From Paenibacillus artemisiicola (GTDB lineage: Bacteria; Bacillota; Bacilli; Paenibacillales; Paenibacillaceae): a DNA stretch of 64,000 nucleotides. This document shows, piece after piece, positions 42,530 to 51,703 of the stretch. Below the pieces are notes generated by a model. It searched no databases. It had not been told where the DNA came from and worked only from the letters and a program-made list of their open reading frames with translations. The translations under genes and the position numbers were made by a program. The stretch spans positions 62,001 to 126,000 of the forward strand of contig NZ_JAGGDJ010000006.1 of the NCBI RefSeq assembly GCF_017652985.1, given 5' to 3'. Each line of letters begins with the position of its first letter. The first letter of the stretch is position 1.

Positions 42530-43561
42530 TCACGGCGCGTCCAGCCAGCGGAACCACCGGCCGTGGGCGTCCGTCTCGGCGGCCGCGAGCCGCTGCGCGC
42601 GGCCGCCTGCATGGCGGTCCAGACGGAGCAGCGCGTCGCCCATATTATTATAAAGATGATAGACGGCGCGCTGCTCGGCGATGGCCTCGAGCCGTGCCAG
42701 GAAGGCCTGCTTCCCTTCCGGCGAGAACTGATTGGCGACGTGCGTGTGGAAGACGACCAGCGCCGCGTCCCCCGGCATCTCCGCGGCCGCTTCGCCGAGC
42801 AGCGCGATCGCGTCGCCCTCGACGAGAAGCGGCGGCTGCGCCTTCAGGCTGGCGGCGGCCTTCGCGAGGTTCGTCCGCCGTTCGCGGTGCTCCGGCCAGA
42901 CGAGGGCCTGCAGCCACCGGTAATCGTCCTCCCGGCGCAGGTCGCTCACGCGCAGGTCGATCCCGACGCGGGCGGCCACGGGCGGGCTGCGGCGATCGAG
43001 GAACGGCATCGTCCCGCCGCGAGGCTCCGACTTCAGCGCAAGGGCGGGGAACGGGCTGCCGAAGATTTCGCCCGTGCCGTAATCGTACGCGTAGCGGTCC
43101 CACAGCAGATTAAGTCCCGCGCTCGCGCCGGCCTCGATCAAGGCGAGCGGCTTGCCGGCGTCGCGGTGGATCAGGCAGAAGGCGGGATACAGGAAGGCGC
43201 AGCGGTTCACCTCGTTCGTCTGGACGCGCCGTGTCCCGATGAGCCGCGCGAGCTCGCCTCGCCTCGCGCGGCAGTAAGCCTTGAACGGCCGGACGGCGAG
43301 CTCGGGGTCGCCGGGGTTCGGCGTCAAGCTCGGATAGAAGTACCGGAGCGGATGCTCGTCGCCCCGGAGGAGCAGGTCGTGGACGGCCCCGAACAGCATG
43401 TTCGGGGGCAACTGGCCGGGCTGTGCCTTGGACGCGAGCCCGAGCAGCTCCGGATCCTCCGCGACGGCCAGCGAGAGCCGTTCGTAGAGCGGGCTGGAGC
43501 CGCGGAAGCAACGTTCGGCGAAATGGCGGAACAGGTCCGGCAGCGGCTGTGGCAGCGGCAT
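42530..43561 (-). CDS. DUF2332 family protein
   Basis: The 343-aa protein matches DUF2332 by pattern. Seen are FRHFAERCFRGSSPLYERLS, TNEVNRCAFLYPAF and ALIEAGASAGLNLLWDRYAYDYG, the last like a glycine-rich nucleotide or S-adenosylmethionine loop, and FHTHVANQFS near the C terminus. It is cytoplasmic, with no known function; a methyltransferase-like activity is a guess from the loop. AAGGAGGC precedes the ATG at 43561 by about 10 nt. Composition is very GC-rich like its surroundings. Confidence 0.85.
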   Translation of the reverse strand: MPLPQPLPDLFRHFAERCFRGSSPLYERLSLAVAEDPELLGLASKAQPGQLPPNMLFGAVHDLLLRGDEHPLRYFYPSLTPNPGDPELAVRPFKAYCRARRGELARLIGTRRVQTNEVNRCAFLYPAFCLIHRDAGKPLALIEAGASAGLNLLWDRYAYDYGTGEIFGSPFPALALKSEPRGGTMPFLDRRSPPVAARVGIDLRVSDLRREDDYRWLQALVWPEHRERRTNLAKAAASLKAQPPLLVEGDAIALLGEAAAEMPGDAALVVFHTHVANQFSPEGKQAFLARLEAIAEQRAVYHLYNNMGDALLRLDRHAGGRAQRLAAAETDAHGRWFRWLDAP

Positions 43562-43592
43562 AGGGGAGAAGCCTCCTTGTCAGAGCGGATGG

Positions 43593-43605
43593 TATACGTA
43601 GTATA
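43593..43605. promoter_or_regulatory. Inverted repeat upstream of the DUF2332 gene
   Basis: TATAC-GTA-GTATA forms a perfect 5-bp inverted repeat just upstream of the ribosome site, a common operator shape. The AT-rich stretch to 43665 would hold the promoter. Confidence 0.3.
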
Positions 43606-43700
43606 TACGCCGATAGCGATAAACGGAATTTTAACTATTTTATCTTTCATATAAAATAAGTTGATCGCGTGTCGCGGCATCGGCGATATAAGCACACGCA

Positions 43701-43740
43701 AAAAAGATCTCCCCCTCCGTTAACGGAGGGGAGATCTTTT
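43701..43740. terminator. Bidirectional terminator
   Basis: A near-perfect palindrome (AAAGATCTCCCC ... GGGGAGATCTTT with CTCCGTTAACGGAG in the middle) flanked by A and T runs on both sides lies downstream of the alcohol dehydrogenase gene on the minus strand. Confidence 0.88.
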
Positions 43741-43885
43741 GCGTTCATTCGACAACGGGCGACATTCGCGGCCGAGATTCGGCGCATCGTCCTTCAACCG
43801 GCGTCACGGCCCGAAGTCGAAACGCCGCCTGCGTATCCTGCCCCGGCTTCCAACCCCGGTTCTCTAGACCGCCAGCCCGCCGGGC

Positions 43886-45052
43886 TTACAGCGCCAGCGT
43901 CAAAATTTCCTTCACGTCCTTCTCGTTCAGCTTCTTGAAGCTGCCGATCGGGCCGAACAGGACCGCTTCCCGCGCCATGACGTCCAAGTGCTCTTCGCCG
44001 ATGTCGTAGAAGGACAGCGTCGCCGGCGCGCCGATCCGGGTGAAGAACGCGCGCGTCGCGTTGATGCCGGCGAGCGCCATGTCTTCGTCGGACTTGCCGC
44101 CGCGTTCGATGCCCCAGACGCGCTCCGCGTACTGCACGAACCGGTCGATCCGCGATTCGTACACGTAGCGCATCCAGTTCGGGAACACGATCGACAGGCC
44201 CGCGCCGTGCGGAATGTCGTAGATCGCGCTGATCTCGTGCTCGATGCCGTGGGACGCCCAGTCGTTGGCCATGCCGACGCTGATCAGGCCGCCGTTCAGC
44301 GCCATCGTGCCGCACAGCATCAGATTGGCGCGCGCCGCGTAATCGTCCGGCTTCTCGAGCGCCTTCTCCGCGTTCTCGATGACCGTGAGCAGAATCGATT
44401 CGCACAGCCGTTCCTGCAGCGGCACGTCCGTCGTCAGCGAGAAGTACTGCTCGAACACGTGCGACATGATGTCGACGACGCCGTTCACCGTCTGGTCGCG
44501 CGGCACGGAGAACGTCAGCGTTGGGTCAAGAACGGAGAAGCGTGGGTAAGTATGTATGCTGCCGAACGAACGCTTCTGCTTCGTCTCCCAGTTCGATATG
44601 ACGGCGTTGCCGTTCATTTCCGAGCCGGTGGCCGACAGCGTCAGGACGGAGCCCATCGGCAGCGCGTCCGCGATCTTCGCCTTGTGCATGAAGAAATCCC
44701 AGACGTCGCCGTCGTAGCGCGCGCCCGCCGCGATCGCCTTGGCGGCGTCCAGCACGCTGCCTCCGCCGACGGCGAGCACGAAGTCGACGCCTTCCGCGCG
44801 GCACAGCTCGATCCCGCGGCGGACGGACGTCAGCCGCGGATTCGGCTCGATGCCGGACAATTCGACGACCTTGGCGCCGACGGAACGGAGCTGGTCCGCG
44901 ACTTCGTCATACAGGCCGGTTCTTTTTATGCTTCCGGATCCATATACAAGTAAAACCGTCTTTCCGAAAGGCGCGACCAGGCCGCCGAGCTGCGACACGG
45001 TCCCTTTGCCGAATACGATTTTCGTCGGGTTGTGAAAAGCGAAATTTTGCAT
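43886..45052 (-). CDS. Iron-containing alcohol dehydrogenase (YugJ/BdhA type)
   Basis: The 388-aa enzyme reduces aldehydes such as butanal with NAD(P)H. NAD(P) binding is seen in LAVGGGSVLDAAKAIA, and the metal site in VDIMSHVFEQYF and GIEHEISAIYDIPHGAGLSI, whose histidines bind Fe or Zn. FAFHNPTKIVFGKG at the start is typical of the butanol dehydrogenase group. The ATG at 45052 follows TGGAGGTGCAGC. It is divergent from the MarR gene and probably its target. Confidence 0.93.
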   Translation of the reverse strand: MQNFAFHNPTKIVFGKGTVSQLGGLVAPFGKTVLLVYGSGSIKRTGLYDEVADQLRSVGAKVVELSGIEPNPRLTSVRRGIELCRAEGVDFVLAVGGGSVLDAAKAIAAGARYDGDVWDFFMHKAKIADALPMGSVLTLSATGSEMNGNAVISNWETKQKRSFGSIHTYPRFSVLDPTLTFSVPRDQTVNGVVDIMSHVFEQYFSLTTDVPLQERLCESILLTVIENAEKALEKPDDYAARANLMLCGTMALNGGLISVGMANDWASHGIEHEISAIYDIPHGAGLSIVFPNWMRYVYESRIDRFVQYAERVWGIERGGKSDEDMALAGINATRAFFTRIGAPATLSFYDIGEEHLDVMAREAVLFGPIGSFKKLNEKDVKEILTLAL

Positions 45053-45174
45053 GCTGCACCTCCAAAATGGTTTCGAACCTCTTTATCTTAGCGATACCAA
45101 AAACGCGAAGTCAAGCCGGCCCGCGGGGGAGCGCGCGATCGCCGCGTGGAGCGGAGCGAGGGGAAGAAAGAAGC

Positions 45175-45234
45175 TTGACGAGATTGCCGCGTCCCTTTTA
45201 TAATAGTTCATATACGAACAGTTCTTTGTCGAAC
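45175..45234 (+). promoter_or_regulatory. MarR-gene promoter with two tandem operators
   Basis: TTGACG (45175-45180), 18 nt, TATAAT (45199-45204) make a sigma-A promoter. Right at the start site are two GTTC-N6-GAAC repeats, at 45206-45219 and 45221-45234, 15 bp apart. Their place and symmetry suit autorepression by the MarR product, and the region is shared with the divergent alcohol dehydrogenase gene. Confidence 0.75.
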
Positions 45235-45275
45235 TATGTAAACTCGGTGTCGAACGGACGAAGGAGAGAGTGCGA

Positions 45276-45749
45276 TTGGACTATTCCGATCCGAAAGTGA
45301 AACAAGCCGCCGACGTGCTGCAATCGTTCATGGCCGTGACGCGGGCGGCCTCCGAGTTTACCCGCCGCAACGCGGAGAGCCTCGGGCTTACCCTGCAGGG
45401 CATGGCCGTCGTCAACACGCTGCACCGCGACCCGGGCCTGACGCTGAAGGAGCTGACCGAACGGCTGCACGCCTCGAAGAGCACGCTCAGCGTCAGCGTC
45501 GAAGGGCTGGTGCAGGCGGGCATCGCGGAACGGACGCAGGCGGAGGGCAACCGCCGGGAGATTAACGTGAAGCTGACGCCGAAAGGCGAGGAGCTCGCGG
45601 GCCGGTCGATCCGGCAGGCGTATTCGTACCGGGCGATGGCGGCCGCGCTGGAAGCGATGGACGAGGGGCAGATCGGCGCGCTGCTGGACGGGCACAGGCG
45701 CATATTGGACGCGCTCGAGGCGTACGAAATCGACATGGAACGCGTCTAA
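45276..45749 (+). CDS. MarR-family transcriptional regulator
   Basis: The protein (157 aa from TTG 45276) is a winged-helix MarR regulator: LTLQGMAVVNTLHRDPGLTLKELTERLHASKSTLSVSVEGLVQ (helices 2-4, described in segments as LKELTERLHASKSTLSV) and ERTQAEGNRREINVKLTPKGEEL, the wing. The TTG is favoured because AAGGAG is nine nt upstream; a GTG at 45270 is only three nt away. It probably represses itself and the divergent alcohol dehydrogenase, perhaps answering to an aldehyde or phenolic ligand. Confidence 0.9.
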   Translation: MDYSDPKVKQAADVLQSFMAVTRAASEFTRRNAESLGLTLQGMAVVNTLHRDPGLTLKELTERLHASKSTLSVSVEGLVQAGIAERTQAEGNRREINVKLTPKGEELAGRSIRQAYSYRAMAAALEAMDEGQIGALLDGHRRILDALEAYEIDMERV

Positions 45750-45790
45750 AGACCCGGGTTCCCAAGCTACAAGAATTTTCTGAAAATAAG

Positions 45791-45818
45791 TGCCAAGACC
45801 GGGCGGGGCGTGTATAAT
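45791..45818 (+). promoter_or_regulatory. Possible promoter of the glycogen operon
   Basis: TATAAT at 45813-45818 with a weak TGCCAA at 45791-45796. A TTGACA at 45848-45853 is an alternative -35, but its -10 is poor. Confidence 0.4.
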
Positions 45819-45897
45819 GGAACCATGGTCGCGTTGCGTTAGCATTTTTGACAAAACCTTTACAAAGAAGCTACATATGGGAGGTGGATGGCACTTT

Positions 45898-47847
45898 ATG
45901 GCGAACGCGGCAACGATCGGAATCTCTTTGCGCGATTTGTTTCTCTTCAATAACGGCGATCTCTATCACAGCTACCGCACATTCGGTGCGCATCCCATCC
46001 GTCTGGCCGACGAGCAGGGCGTGCGCTTCGCCGTATGGGCGCCGAACGCCCGCAGCGTGCGGGTCGTGGGCGACTTCAACGGCTGGGACGGCAAGCGCCA
46101 CGTCATGGAGCCGATCGGCGATACGGGCGTTTGGAGCCTCTTCGTTCCCGATTTGAGTACGGGCACGGTCTATAAGTACGAAATACATACGCAGGACGGG
46201 GCAAAGCGGCTGAAATCCGATCCGTACGCGTTCCAGGCCGAGGTGCGGCCGAACACCGCGTCCGTCGTGGCCGACTTGTCCGATTACGCGTGGAAGGACG
46301 CCGCCTGGCAGAAGCGCAAGCAGGAGGTCAGCCCCTACCACGAAGCGATGCTCGTGTACGAGGTTCATCTGTCCTCCTGGCGCAGCTGGGGCAAGGAGCT
46401 CTTCTGGACGTACGAGGAAATCGCGGACGAACTCGTCGATTACGTCGCCGGCATGGGCTACACGCATATCGAGCTCCTCCCGGTCACCGAGCATCCGCTC
46501 GACATGTCCTGGGGCTACCAGGTCATCGGCTATTACGCCGCCACGAGCCGGTTCGGCACGCCGCAGCAGCTCATGTACCTGATCGACCGGTGCCATCAGA
46601 AGGGCATCGGCGTCCTCTTGGATTGGGTCCCCGGCCATTTCTGCAAGGACGACCACGGGCTTCGCCTGTTCGACGGCACGCCGATCTACGAAGGCGCGGA
46701 CGCGAAGCGGGCCGAGAAGCCGCTGTGGGGCACGCTGGCCTTCGACTTCGGCCGGACGGAGGTCCAAAGCTTCCTGATCTCGAACGCCGTCTTCTGGATG
46801 GACGTCTACCATATCGACGGCCTTCGCGTGGACGCCGTCGCCAGCATGATCGACCTTCACTTCGACAAACCCCCCGAAATGTTCACGTTCAACGCCTTCG
46901 GCGGAAACGAGAACATCGACGCCATCCGCTTCCTGAAGCGGCTGAACGAAACGGTGTTTCGCTATTATCCCGACGCGCTCATGATCGCGGAGGATTCCTC
47001 TTCCTGGCCGGCCGTCACGTCCCCGACGTACATGGGCGGACTCGGCTTCAATTTCAAGTGGAACATGGGCTGGATGAACGACATGCTCCGTTATATGGCG
47101 CTCGATCCGCGCGAGCGGATGCGCCACCACAATTTGATTACCTTCTCGCTGCTTTACGCCTTCTCGGAAAATTACGTGCTGCCGCTCTCCCACGACGAAG
47201 TCGTGCACGGCAAAAAATCGCTGCTCAACAAAATGTCGGGCCCGTACGACCAGCGCTTCGCGCAGCTGCGCCTGTTCTACGGGTATTGGATGACGCATCC
47301 CGGCAAGAAGCTGCTCTTCATGGGCGGCGAATACGGCCAATTCGACGAATGGAAATACGACGAGCCGCTCGATTGGAAGCTGCTGCTGTACCCGAAGCAC
47401 GCGGCCATGCACGCTTACGTCAAGGCGCTGAACAGGGCCTACGGCGAAGAGCCTTCGCTGTGGGAACGGGACTGCGATCCCGGCGGCTTCGAGTGGATCG
47501 ACGTCCACAACGCCGCCCAGAGCGTCATCGTCTTCATGCGGCGCGGGCACGCGGCGAACGACTTCTCGGTCGTCGTCTGCAACTTCTCGTCGAACCACTA
47601 CCCCGAATTCCGCGTCGGCGTTCCGGAGCCCGGCCGTTACCGGGTGGCTTTGCACAGTGAGGCGGCAGCTTTCGGCGGTGCCTTGGCGCATGCGCCGGAA
47701 GTCCTATACAGCACCAAGACATCCTGGCATGGAAGGCCCTGCAGCCTGCTGCTCGATCTTCCGCCGCTTTCGTTTCAACTGTTCGTGTTTGCCCCAGGGG
47801 AACATGGCCGCAGCGAACGCTTTTCCGCTTTGCATGGAAGGACGTAA
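45898..47847 (+). CDS. glgB: 1,4-alpha-glucan branching enzyme
   Basis: The 649-aa GH13 enzyme moves short alpha-1,4 chains to alpha-1,6 positions. It has an N-terminal CBM48 domain ([24 protein letters not shown]) and the barrel motifs [10 protein letters not shown] (nucleophile Asp312), MIAEDSS (Glu365) and [13 protein letters not shown] (Asp433). The ATG at 45898 follows GGAGGTG at 11 nt; a longer in-frame extension lacks similarity. First gene of the glycogen operon. Confidence 0.94.
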   Translation: MANAATIGISLRDLFLFNNGDLYHSYRTFGAHPIRLADEQGVRFAVWAPNARSVRVVGDFNGWDGKRHVMEPIGDTGVWSLFVPDLSTGTVYKYEIHTQDGAKRLKSDPYAFQAEVRPNTASVVADLSDYAWKDAAWQKRKQEVSPYHEAMLVYEVHLSSWRSWGKELFWTYEEIADELVDYVAGMGYTHIELLPVTEHPLDMSWGYQVIGYYAATSRFGTPQQLMYLIDRCHQKGIGVLLDWVPGHFCKDDHGLRLFDGTPIYEGADAKRAEKPLWGTLAFDFGRTEVQSFLISNAVFWMDVYHIDGLRVDAVASMIDLHFDKPPEMFTFNAFGGNENIDAIRFLKRLNETVFRYYPDALMIAEDSSSWPAVTSPTYMGGLGFNFKWNMGWMNDMLRYMALDPRERMRHHNLITFSLLYAFSENYVLPLSHDEVVHGKKSLLNKMSGPYDQRFAQLRLFYGYWMTHPGKKLLFMGGEYGQFDEWKYDEPLDWKLLLYPKHAAMHAYVKALNRAYGEEPSLWERDCDPGGFEWIDVHNAAQSVIVFMRRGHAANDFSVVVCNFSSNHYPEFRVGVPEPGRYRVALHSEAAAFGGALAHAPEVLYSTKTSWHGRPCSLLLDLPPLSFQLFVFAPGEHGRSERFSALHGRT

Positions 47848-47900
47848 GGCACAATTTGCGCTGCAGCGGGCCGCTGACAGCCGAGAAGGAGAAGGTGTCC

Positions 47901-49067
47901 ATGGGCAGAAAAAGAATGATCGCCATGCTGCTAGCCGGAGGCGAAGGCAAGCGCCTCGGCGTGCTGACGAAAGACCTGGCCAAACCCGCGGTTCACTTCG
48001 GCGGGAAGTACCGCATCATCGATTTCACGTTAAGCAACTGCGCGCATTCGGGCATCGACACGATCGGGGTGCTGACCCAGTACCAGCCGCTCGTGCTCAA
48101 CACGTACCTGGGCATCGGTAGTCCGTGGGGCTTGGACCGGAGAGACGGCGGCATGGCGATTCTCCCGCCGTACGTCAAGTCGAAGGGCGGCATGTGGTAT
48201 AAAGGCACCGCGAACGCCATTTACCAGAACATGGGCTTCATCGACCGCTACGAACCGGATTACGTGCTCGTCATTTCCGGCGATCACATCTATAAAATGG
48301 ATTACGATCTCATGCTGCGGGAGCACGAGGAGAAGGGCGCCGACGTCACGATCGCCTGCATCGAGGTCGCCTGGAAGGAAGCGAGCCGCTTCGGCATCAT
48401 GCACGTGGACGACGACGGCGCGATCGTCAATTTCGAAGAGAAGCCGAAGGTGCCGACGAGCAATCTGGCGTCCATGGGCGTCTATATTTTCTCGTGGCCG
48501 GTGCTGCAGCAGTATTTGATCCGCGACGAAGCGAACAAGCATTCCGGCAACGATTTCGGCAAGGACATCATTCCGGCCATGCTGCATGACGGCGTCCGCC
48601 TGCAATCTTATACGTTTGACGGCTACTGGAAGGACGTCGGCACGCTCGAGAGCCTGTGGGAAGCGAACATGGATCTGCTGTCCGAGCAGCCGGCCCTCGA
48701 CCTGCACGACCGCGATTGGCGGATCTATTCCGTCAATCCGAACCGTCCCGCGCACTACGCGGCGGCGACGGCGGAGATCGCCGACTCCCTCGTGACCGAA
48801 GGCTGCTTCGTCGAAGGGCTCGTCCGGCGCTCCGTGCTGTTCCACGGCGTGGAGTGCGGCGCCGGCAGCGAAATCCGCGAATCCGTCGTCATGCCGAACG
48901 CCAAGATCGGCAAAGGCGCCCGCATTTATAGATCCATCATCGGGGAAGGGGCGATCATCGCGGACGGGGCCGTTATCGGAAGTCCGGACGGCGAGACCGT
49001 CACCGTCATCGCGAGCGACGAGCTCGTCGCCGCCAATCCTACGCTGCAGGGGGTAGAGCACACATGA
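47901..49067 (+). CDS. glgC: Glucose-1-phosphate adenylyltransferase, catalytic subunit
   Basis: The 388-aa enzyme makes ADP-glucose from ATP and glucose-1-phosphate. It shows [23 protein letters not shown], the nucleotide loop, [32 protein letters not shown] and IVNFEEKPK, followed by a C-terminal beta-helix ([20 protein letters not shown]). The ATG at 47901 follows AAGGAGAAGGTGTCC. It overlaps glgD by four bp; Bacillus-type GlgC works as a complex with GlgD. Confidence 0.95.
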   Translation: MGRKRMIAMLLAGGEGKRLGVLTKDLAKPAVHFGGKYRIIDFTLSNCAHSGIDTIGVLTQYQPLVLNTYLGIGSPWGLDRRDGGMAILPPYVKSKGGMWYKGTANAIYQNMGFIDRYEPDYVLVISGDHIYKMDYDLMLREHEEKGADVTIACIEVAWKEASRFGIMHVDDDGAIVNFEEKPKVPTSNLASMGVYIFSWPVLQQYLIRDEANKHSGNDFGKDIIPAMLHDGVRLQSYTFDGYWKDVGTLESLWEANMDLLSEQPALDLHDRDWRIYSVNPNRPAHYAAATAEIADSLVTEGCFVEGLVRRSVLFHGVECGAGSEIRESVVMPNAKIGKGARIYRSIIGEGAIIADGAVIGSPDGETVTVIASDELVAANPTLQGVEHT

Positions 49068-50176
49068 ACTCCGCGATTTTGGGCGTCATCAACCTCATTC
49101 ACGAATCGGACGAGATGGAAACGCTGACCGCGAGCCGTTGCCTGGCCACGGTGCCGTTCGGGGCGCGCTTCCGGCTGATCGACTTCACGCTGTCGAGCAT
49201 GGTCAATTCCGGCATCAACAAGGTCGGCGTCTTCGCGCAGACGAAATACCGTTCCCTGATGGACCATCTCGGCTCCGGCAAGCATTGGGACCTCCACCAT
49301 CGCCAGAGCGGGCTGTTCATCATGCCGCCGGTGACGGACGACGTCAACGAGGTGCGCCGGGGCGATCTCTACCACTTCTACCAGCACCGCGATTTCTTCG
49401 CGCGCAGCACGCACGAATACGTGCTCGTCACGCGCAGCCACATGATCTGCAATCTCGATTTCGAAGGAGTGCTGGCCTCGCATAAGGCGAGCGGCGCCGA
49501 CATTACCGTCATCTGCAAGGAGCAGACGGAGCTGTTCGGCGGCCGGGCCCGCAAGGTGCAGGTCGACGAGCGGGGGCGCGTCACGGCGATGCAGGATCAT
49601 TTCGGCCGCATGGAGAGCGACCTCGTCTCGATGGAGATGTACCTGATGCGCAAGGAGCTGCTGCTGGAGCTGGTCGACACGTCGCTGGCCCAAGGCCAGG
49701 ACCATCTGGTCCGCCACGCGATCATGTCGCGCGTCGACAAGCTGCACATCCAGTGCTACGCGTTCGAAGGCTATCTCGGCGTCGTGAACACGCTGAACAG
49801 CTATTACCAGAACAGCATGCAGCTGCTGCGGCCGGAAGTGTGGAAGAGCCTGTTCTACGAGCCGGGCCCGGTCTTCACGAAGGTCAAGGACGAACCGCCG
49901 GCGCGCTACGCGGAAGGGGCGAAGACGATCAATTCGCTCGTCGCGAACGGCTGCATCATCGAGGGCACGGTCATCAACAGCATTTTGTTCCGGGGCGTGC
50001 ACGTCCGCAAAGGCGCGGTCGTGCGCAACAGCATCGTCATGCAGAACGGCGTCATCGGCGAGAGCAGCTCCGTCAACCACGCGATCTTGGACAAAGACGT
50101 GACGGTCGAGCGCAGCCGCGAGCTGTACGGGGCGGAAGCGTCGCCGTTCATCGCGATGAAACGGAGAGTCATCTGA
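49064..50176 (+). CDS. glgD: Glucose-1-phosphate adenylyltransferase, GlgD subunit
   Basis: The 370-aa GlgC-like protein lacks the intact GGxGxRL nucleotide loop (it has [20 protein letters not shown]), so it is the non-catalytic or modulatory subunit known from Bacillus and Geobacillus. [21 protein letters not shown] and a C-terminal hexapeptide helix are kept. Its start overlaps glgC by ATGA. Confidence 0.94.
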   Translation: MNSAILGVINLIHESDEMETLTASRCLATVPFGARFRLIDFTLSSMVNSGINKVGVFAQTKYRSLMDHLGSGKHWDLHHRQSGLFIMPPVTDDVNEVRRGDLYHFYQHRDFFARSTHEYVLVTRSHMICNLDFEGVLASHKASGADITVICKEQTELFGGRARKVQVDERGRVTAMQDHFGRMESDLVSMEMYLMRKELLLELVDTSLAQGQDHLVRHAIMSRVDKLHIQCYAFEGYLGVVNTLNSYYQNSMQLLRPEVWKSLFYEPGPVFTKVKDEPPARYAEGAKTINSLVANGCIIEGTVINSILFRGVHVRKGAVVRNSIVMQNGVIGESSSVNHAILDKDVTVERSRELYGAEASPFIAMKRRVI

Positions 50177-50239
50177 TTCGACTCCGCAATAAACGGCCGC
50201 GCCGGAGAAGCCGCGGCCGCATTCGAGGTGAAAGAAACG

Positions 50240-51703
50240 ATGAAAATCTTATTCGCTGCATCCGAAGCGGTGCCGCTCGTCAAAACGGGCGGCCTCGCCG
50301 ACGTCGCGGGCGCGCTGCCGAAGGCGCTCCGCGAGAAGGGCGCCGACGTTCGCGTCATCCTGCCCAAATACGGGACGATTCCGCACGAGCTGGCGGAGAA
50401 GTTCGAACGCATCGCGACGTTCCCGGTGCGCCTGGGCTGGCGGAGCCAGTACTGCGGCCTGCTGAAGGCGGAGCTCGACGGCGTCGTCTACTATCTGATC
50501 GACAACGAGCAGTACTTCAAGCGGAGCGGCTTGTACGGCTACGACGACGACGCGGAGCGGTTCGTCTTCTTCTGCTACGCCGTCGTCGAGTCGCTCTTCC
50601 ATTCCGATTTCGTGCCCGGTATCATCCACTGCCATGACTGGCAAACCGGCCTGATCCCGTTCCTGCTGAAGACGCGCTACCGGTACGAGCCGGGCACGCG
50701 CGACGTGAAATCGGTCTATACCATTCATAATTTGCGCTACCAAGGCGTCTTCGGGCGCCAGCTGCTGATGGACCTGCTGGGCTCGGGCGAGGAGCTGTTC
50801 AGCTCGGAGGGCATCGACTTCCACGGGGCGGGCAACTGCATGCTCGGCGGCCTGCGGTACGCCGACAAGCTGACGACGGTCAGCCCGTCCTACGCGCAGG
50901 AGATTCAGACGGAATATTACGGCGAGAAGCTCGACGGCCTCCTGCGCTGGCGTGCGGGCGATCTGAGCGGCATCGTGAACGGCATCGACACGAGCCTGTT
51001 CGATCCGATGAACGATCCCGCGCTGTCCGTGCCGTACCGCGGCTCGCTGCCGCGCAAGCGCAAGAACAAGCTGGCGCTGCAGCGCGAGCTCGGCTTGACG
51101 GAGTCCGAGGAGACGCCGCTCATCGGCATCGTATCGCGGCTGGTCAGCCAGAAGGGCTTCGACCTGATCGAGGCGGTGCTGGAGCAGATCCTGGCGGAAG
51201 ACGTCCAGCTCGTCGTGCTCGGCTCCGGCGATTGGCACTACGAGCAGATGTTCCGCCGCGCGGAGGCGAGCCGCCCCGGCCAAGTGGCGACCTGGTTCGG
51301 CTTCAACGACGGGCTGGCCCGCCGGATCTACGCGGGAAGCGACATGTACCTCATGCCGTCGCAGTTCGAGCCCTGCGGGCTAAGCCAGCTGCTCGCGCTG
51401 CGCTACAAGTCCGTGCCGATCGTCCGGGAGACGGGCGGCCTGCGGGACACGGTACGCGCGTACAACGAATATACCGGCGAAGGCAACGGCTTCAGCTTTA
51501 CGAACTACAACGCGCACGACCTGCTCTACACGGTCCAGCGGGCGATCGGGTTTTACCGCGATTCCGAGGCGTGGCAGCGCATCGTCGCGAACGGCGCGAA
51601 GGACGATTACAGCTGGACCCGTTCGGCGAAGGCGTATCTGGCGCTCTACGCGGCGATCGCGCCGCAGCGAGAGGAGAGTGACGCATGGCCCGTCACCTCG
51701 TAA
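50240..51703 (+). CDS. glgA: Glycogen synthase (ADP-glucose)
   Basis: The 487-aa GT5 enzyme extends alpha-1,4-glucan from ADP-glucose. The sugar-nucleotide motif KTGGL is at 15-19 (Lys15), with GLADVAGALPKALRE behind it, and IGIVSRLVSQKGFDLI, MPSQFEPCGLSQLLALRYKSVPI (with the conserved Glu) and ETGGLRDTV in the donor half. The ATG at 50240 is preceded by GAGGTGAAAGAAACG; a GTG at 50228 overlaps that site. It overlaps the GH15 gene by 19 bp. Confidence 0.95.
   Translation: MKILFAASEAVPLVKTGGLADVAGALPKALREKGADVRVILPKYGTIPHELAEKFERIATFPVRLGWRSQYCGLLKAELDGVVYYLIDNEQYFKRSGLYGYDDDAERFVFFCYAVVESLFHSDFVPGIIHCHDWQTGLIPFLLKTRYRYEPGTRDVKSVYTIHNLRYQGVFGRQLLMDLLGSGEELFSSEGIDFHGAGNCMLGGLRYADKLTTVSPSYAQEIQTEYYGEKLDGLLRWRAGDLSGIVNGIDTSLFDPMNDPALSVPYRGSLPRKRKNKLALQRELGLTESEETPLIGIVSRLVSQKGFDLIEAVLEQILAEDVQLVVLGSGDWHYEQMFRRAEASRPGQVATWFGFNDGLARRIYAGSDMYLMPSQFEPCGLSQLLALRYKSVPIVRETGGLRDTVRAYNEYTGEGNGFSFTNYNAHDLLYTVQRAIGFYRDSEAWQRIVANGAKDDYSWTRSAKAYLALYAAIAPQREESDAWPVTS

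Noticed and set aside
45871..47691. 606-codon minus-strand frame
   Set aside because: Shadow of glgB with no family signal.
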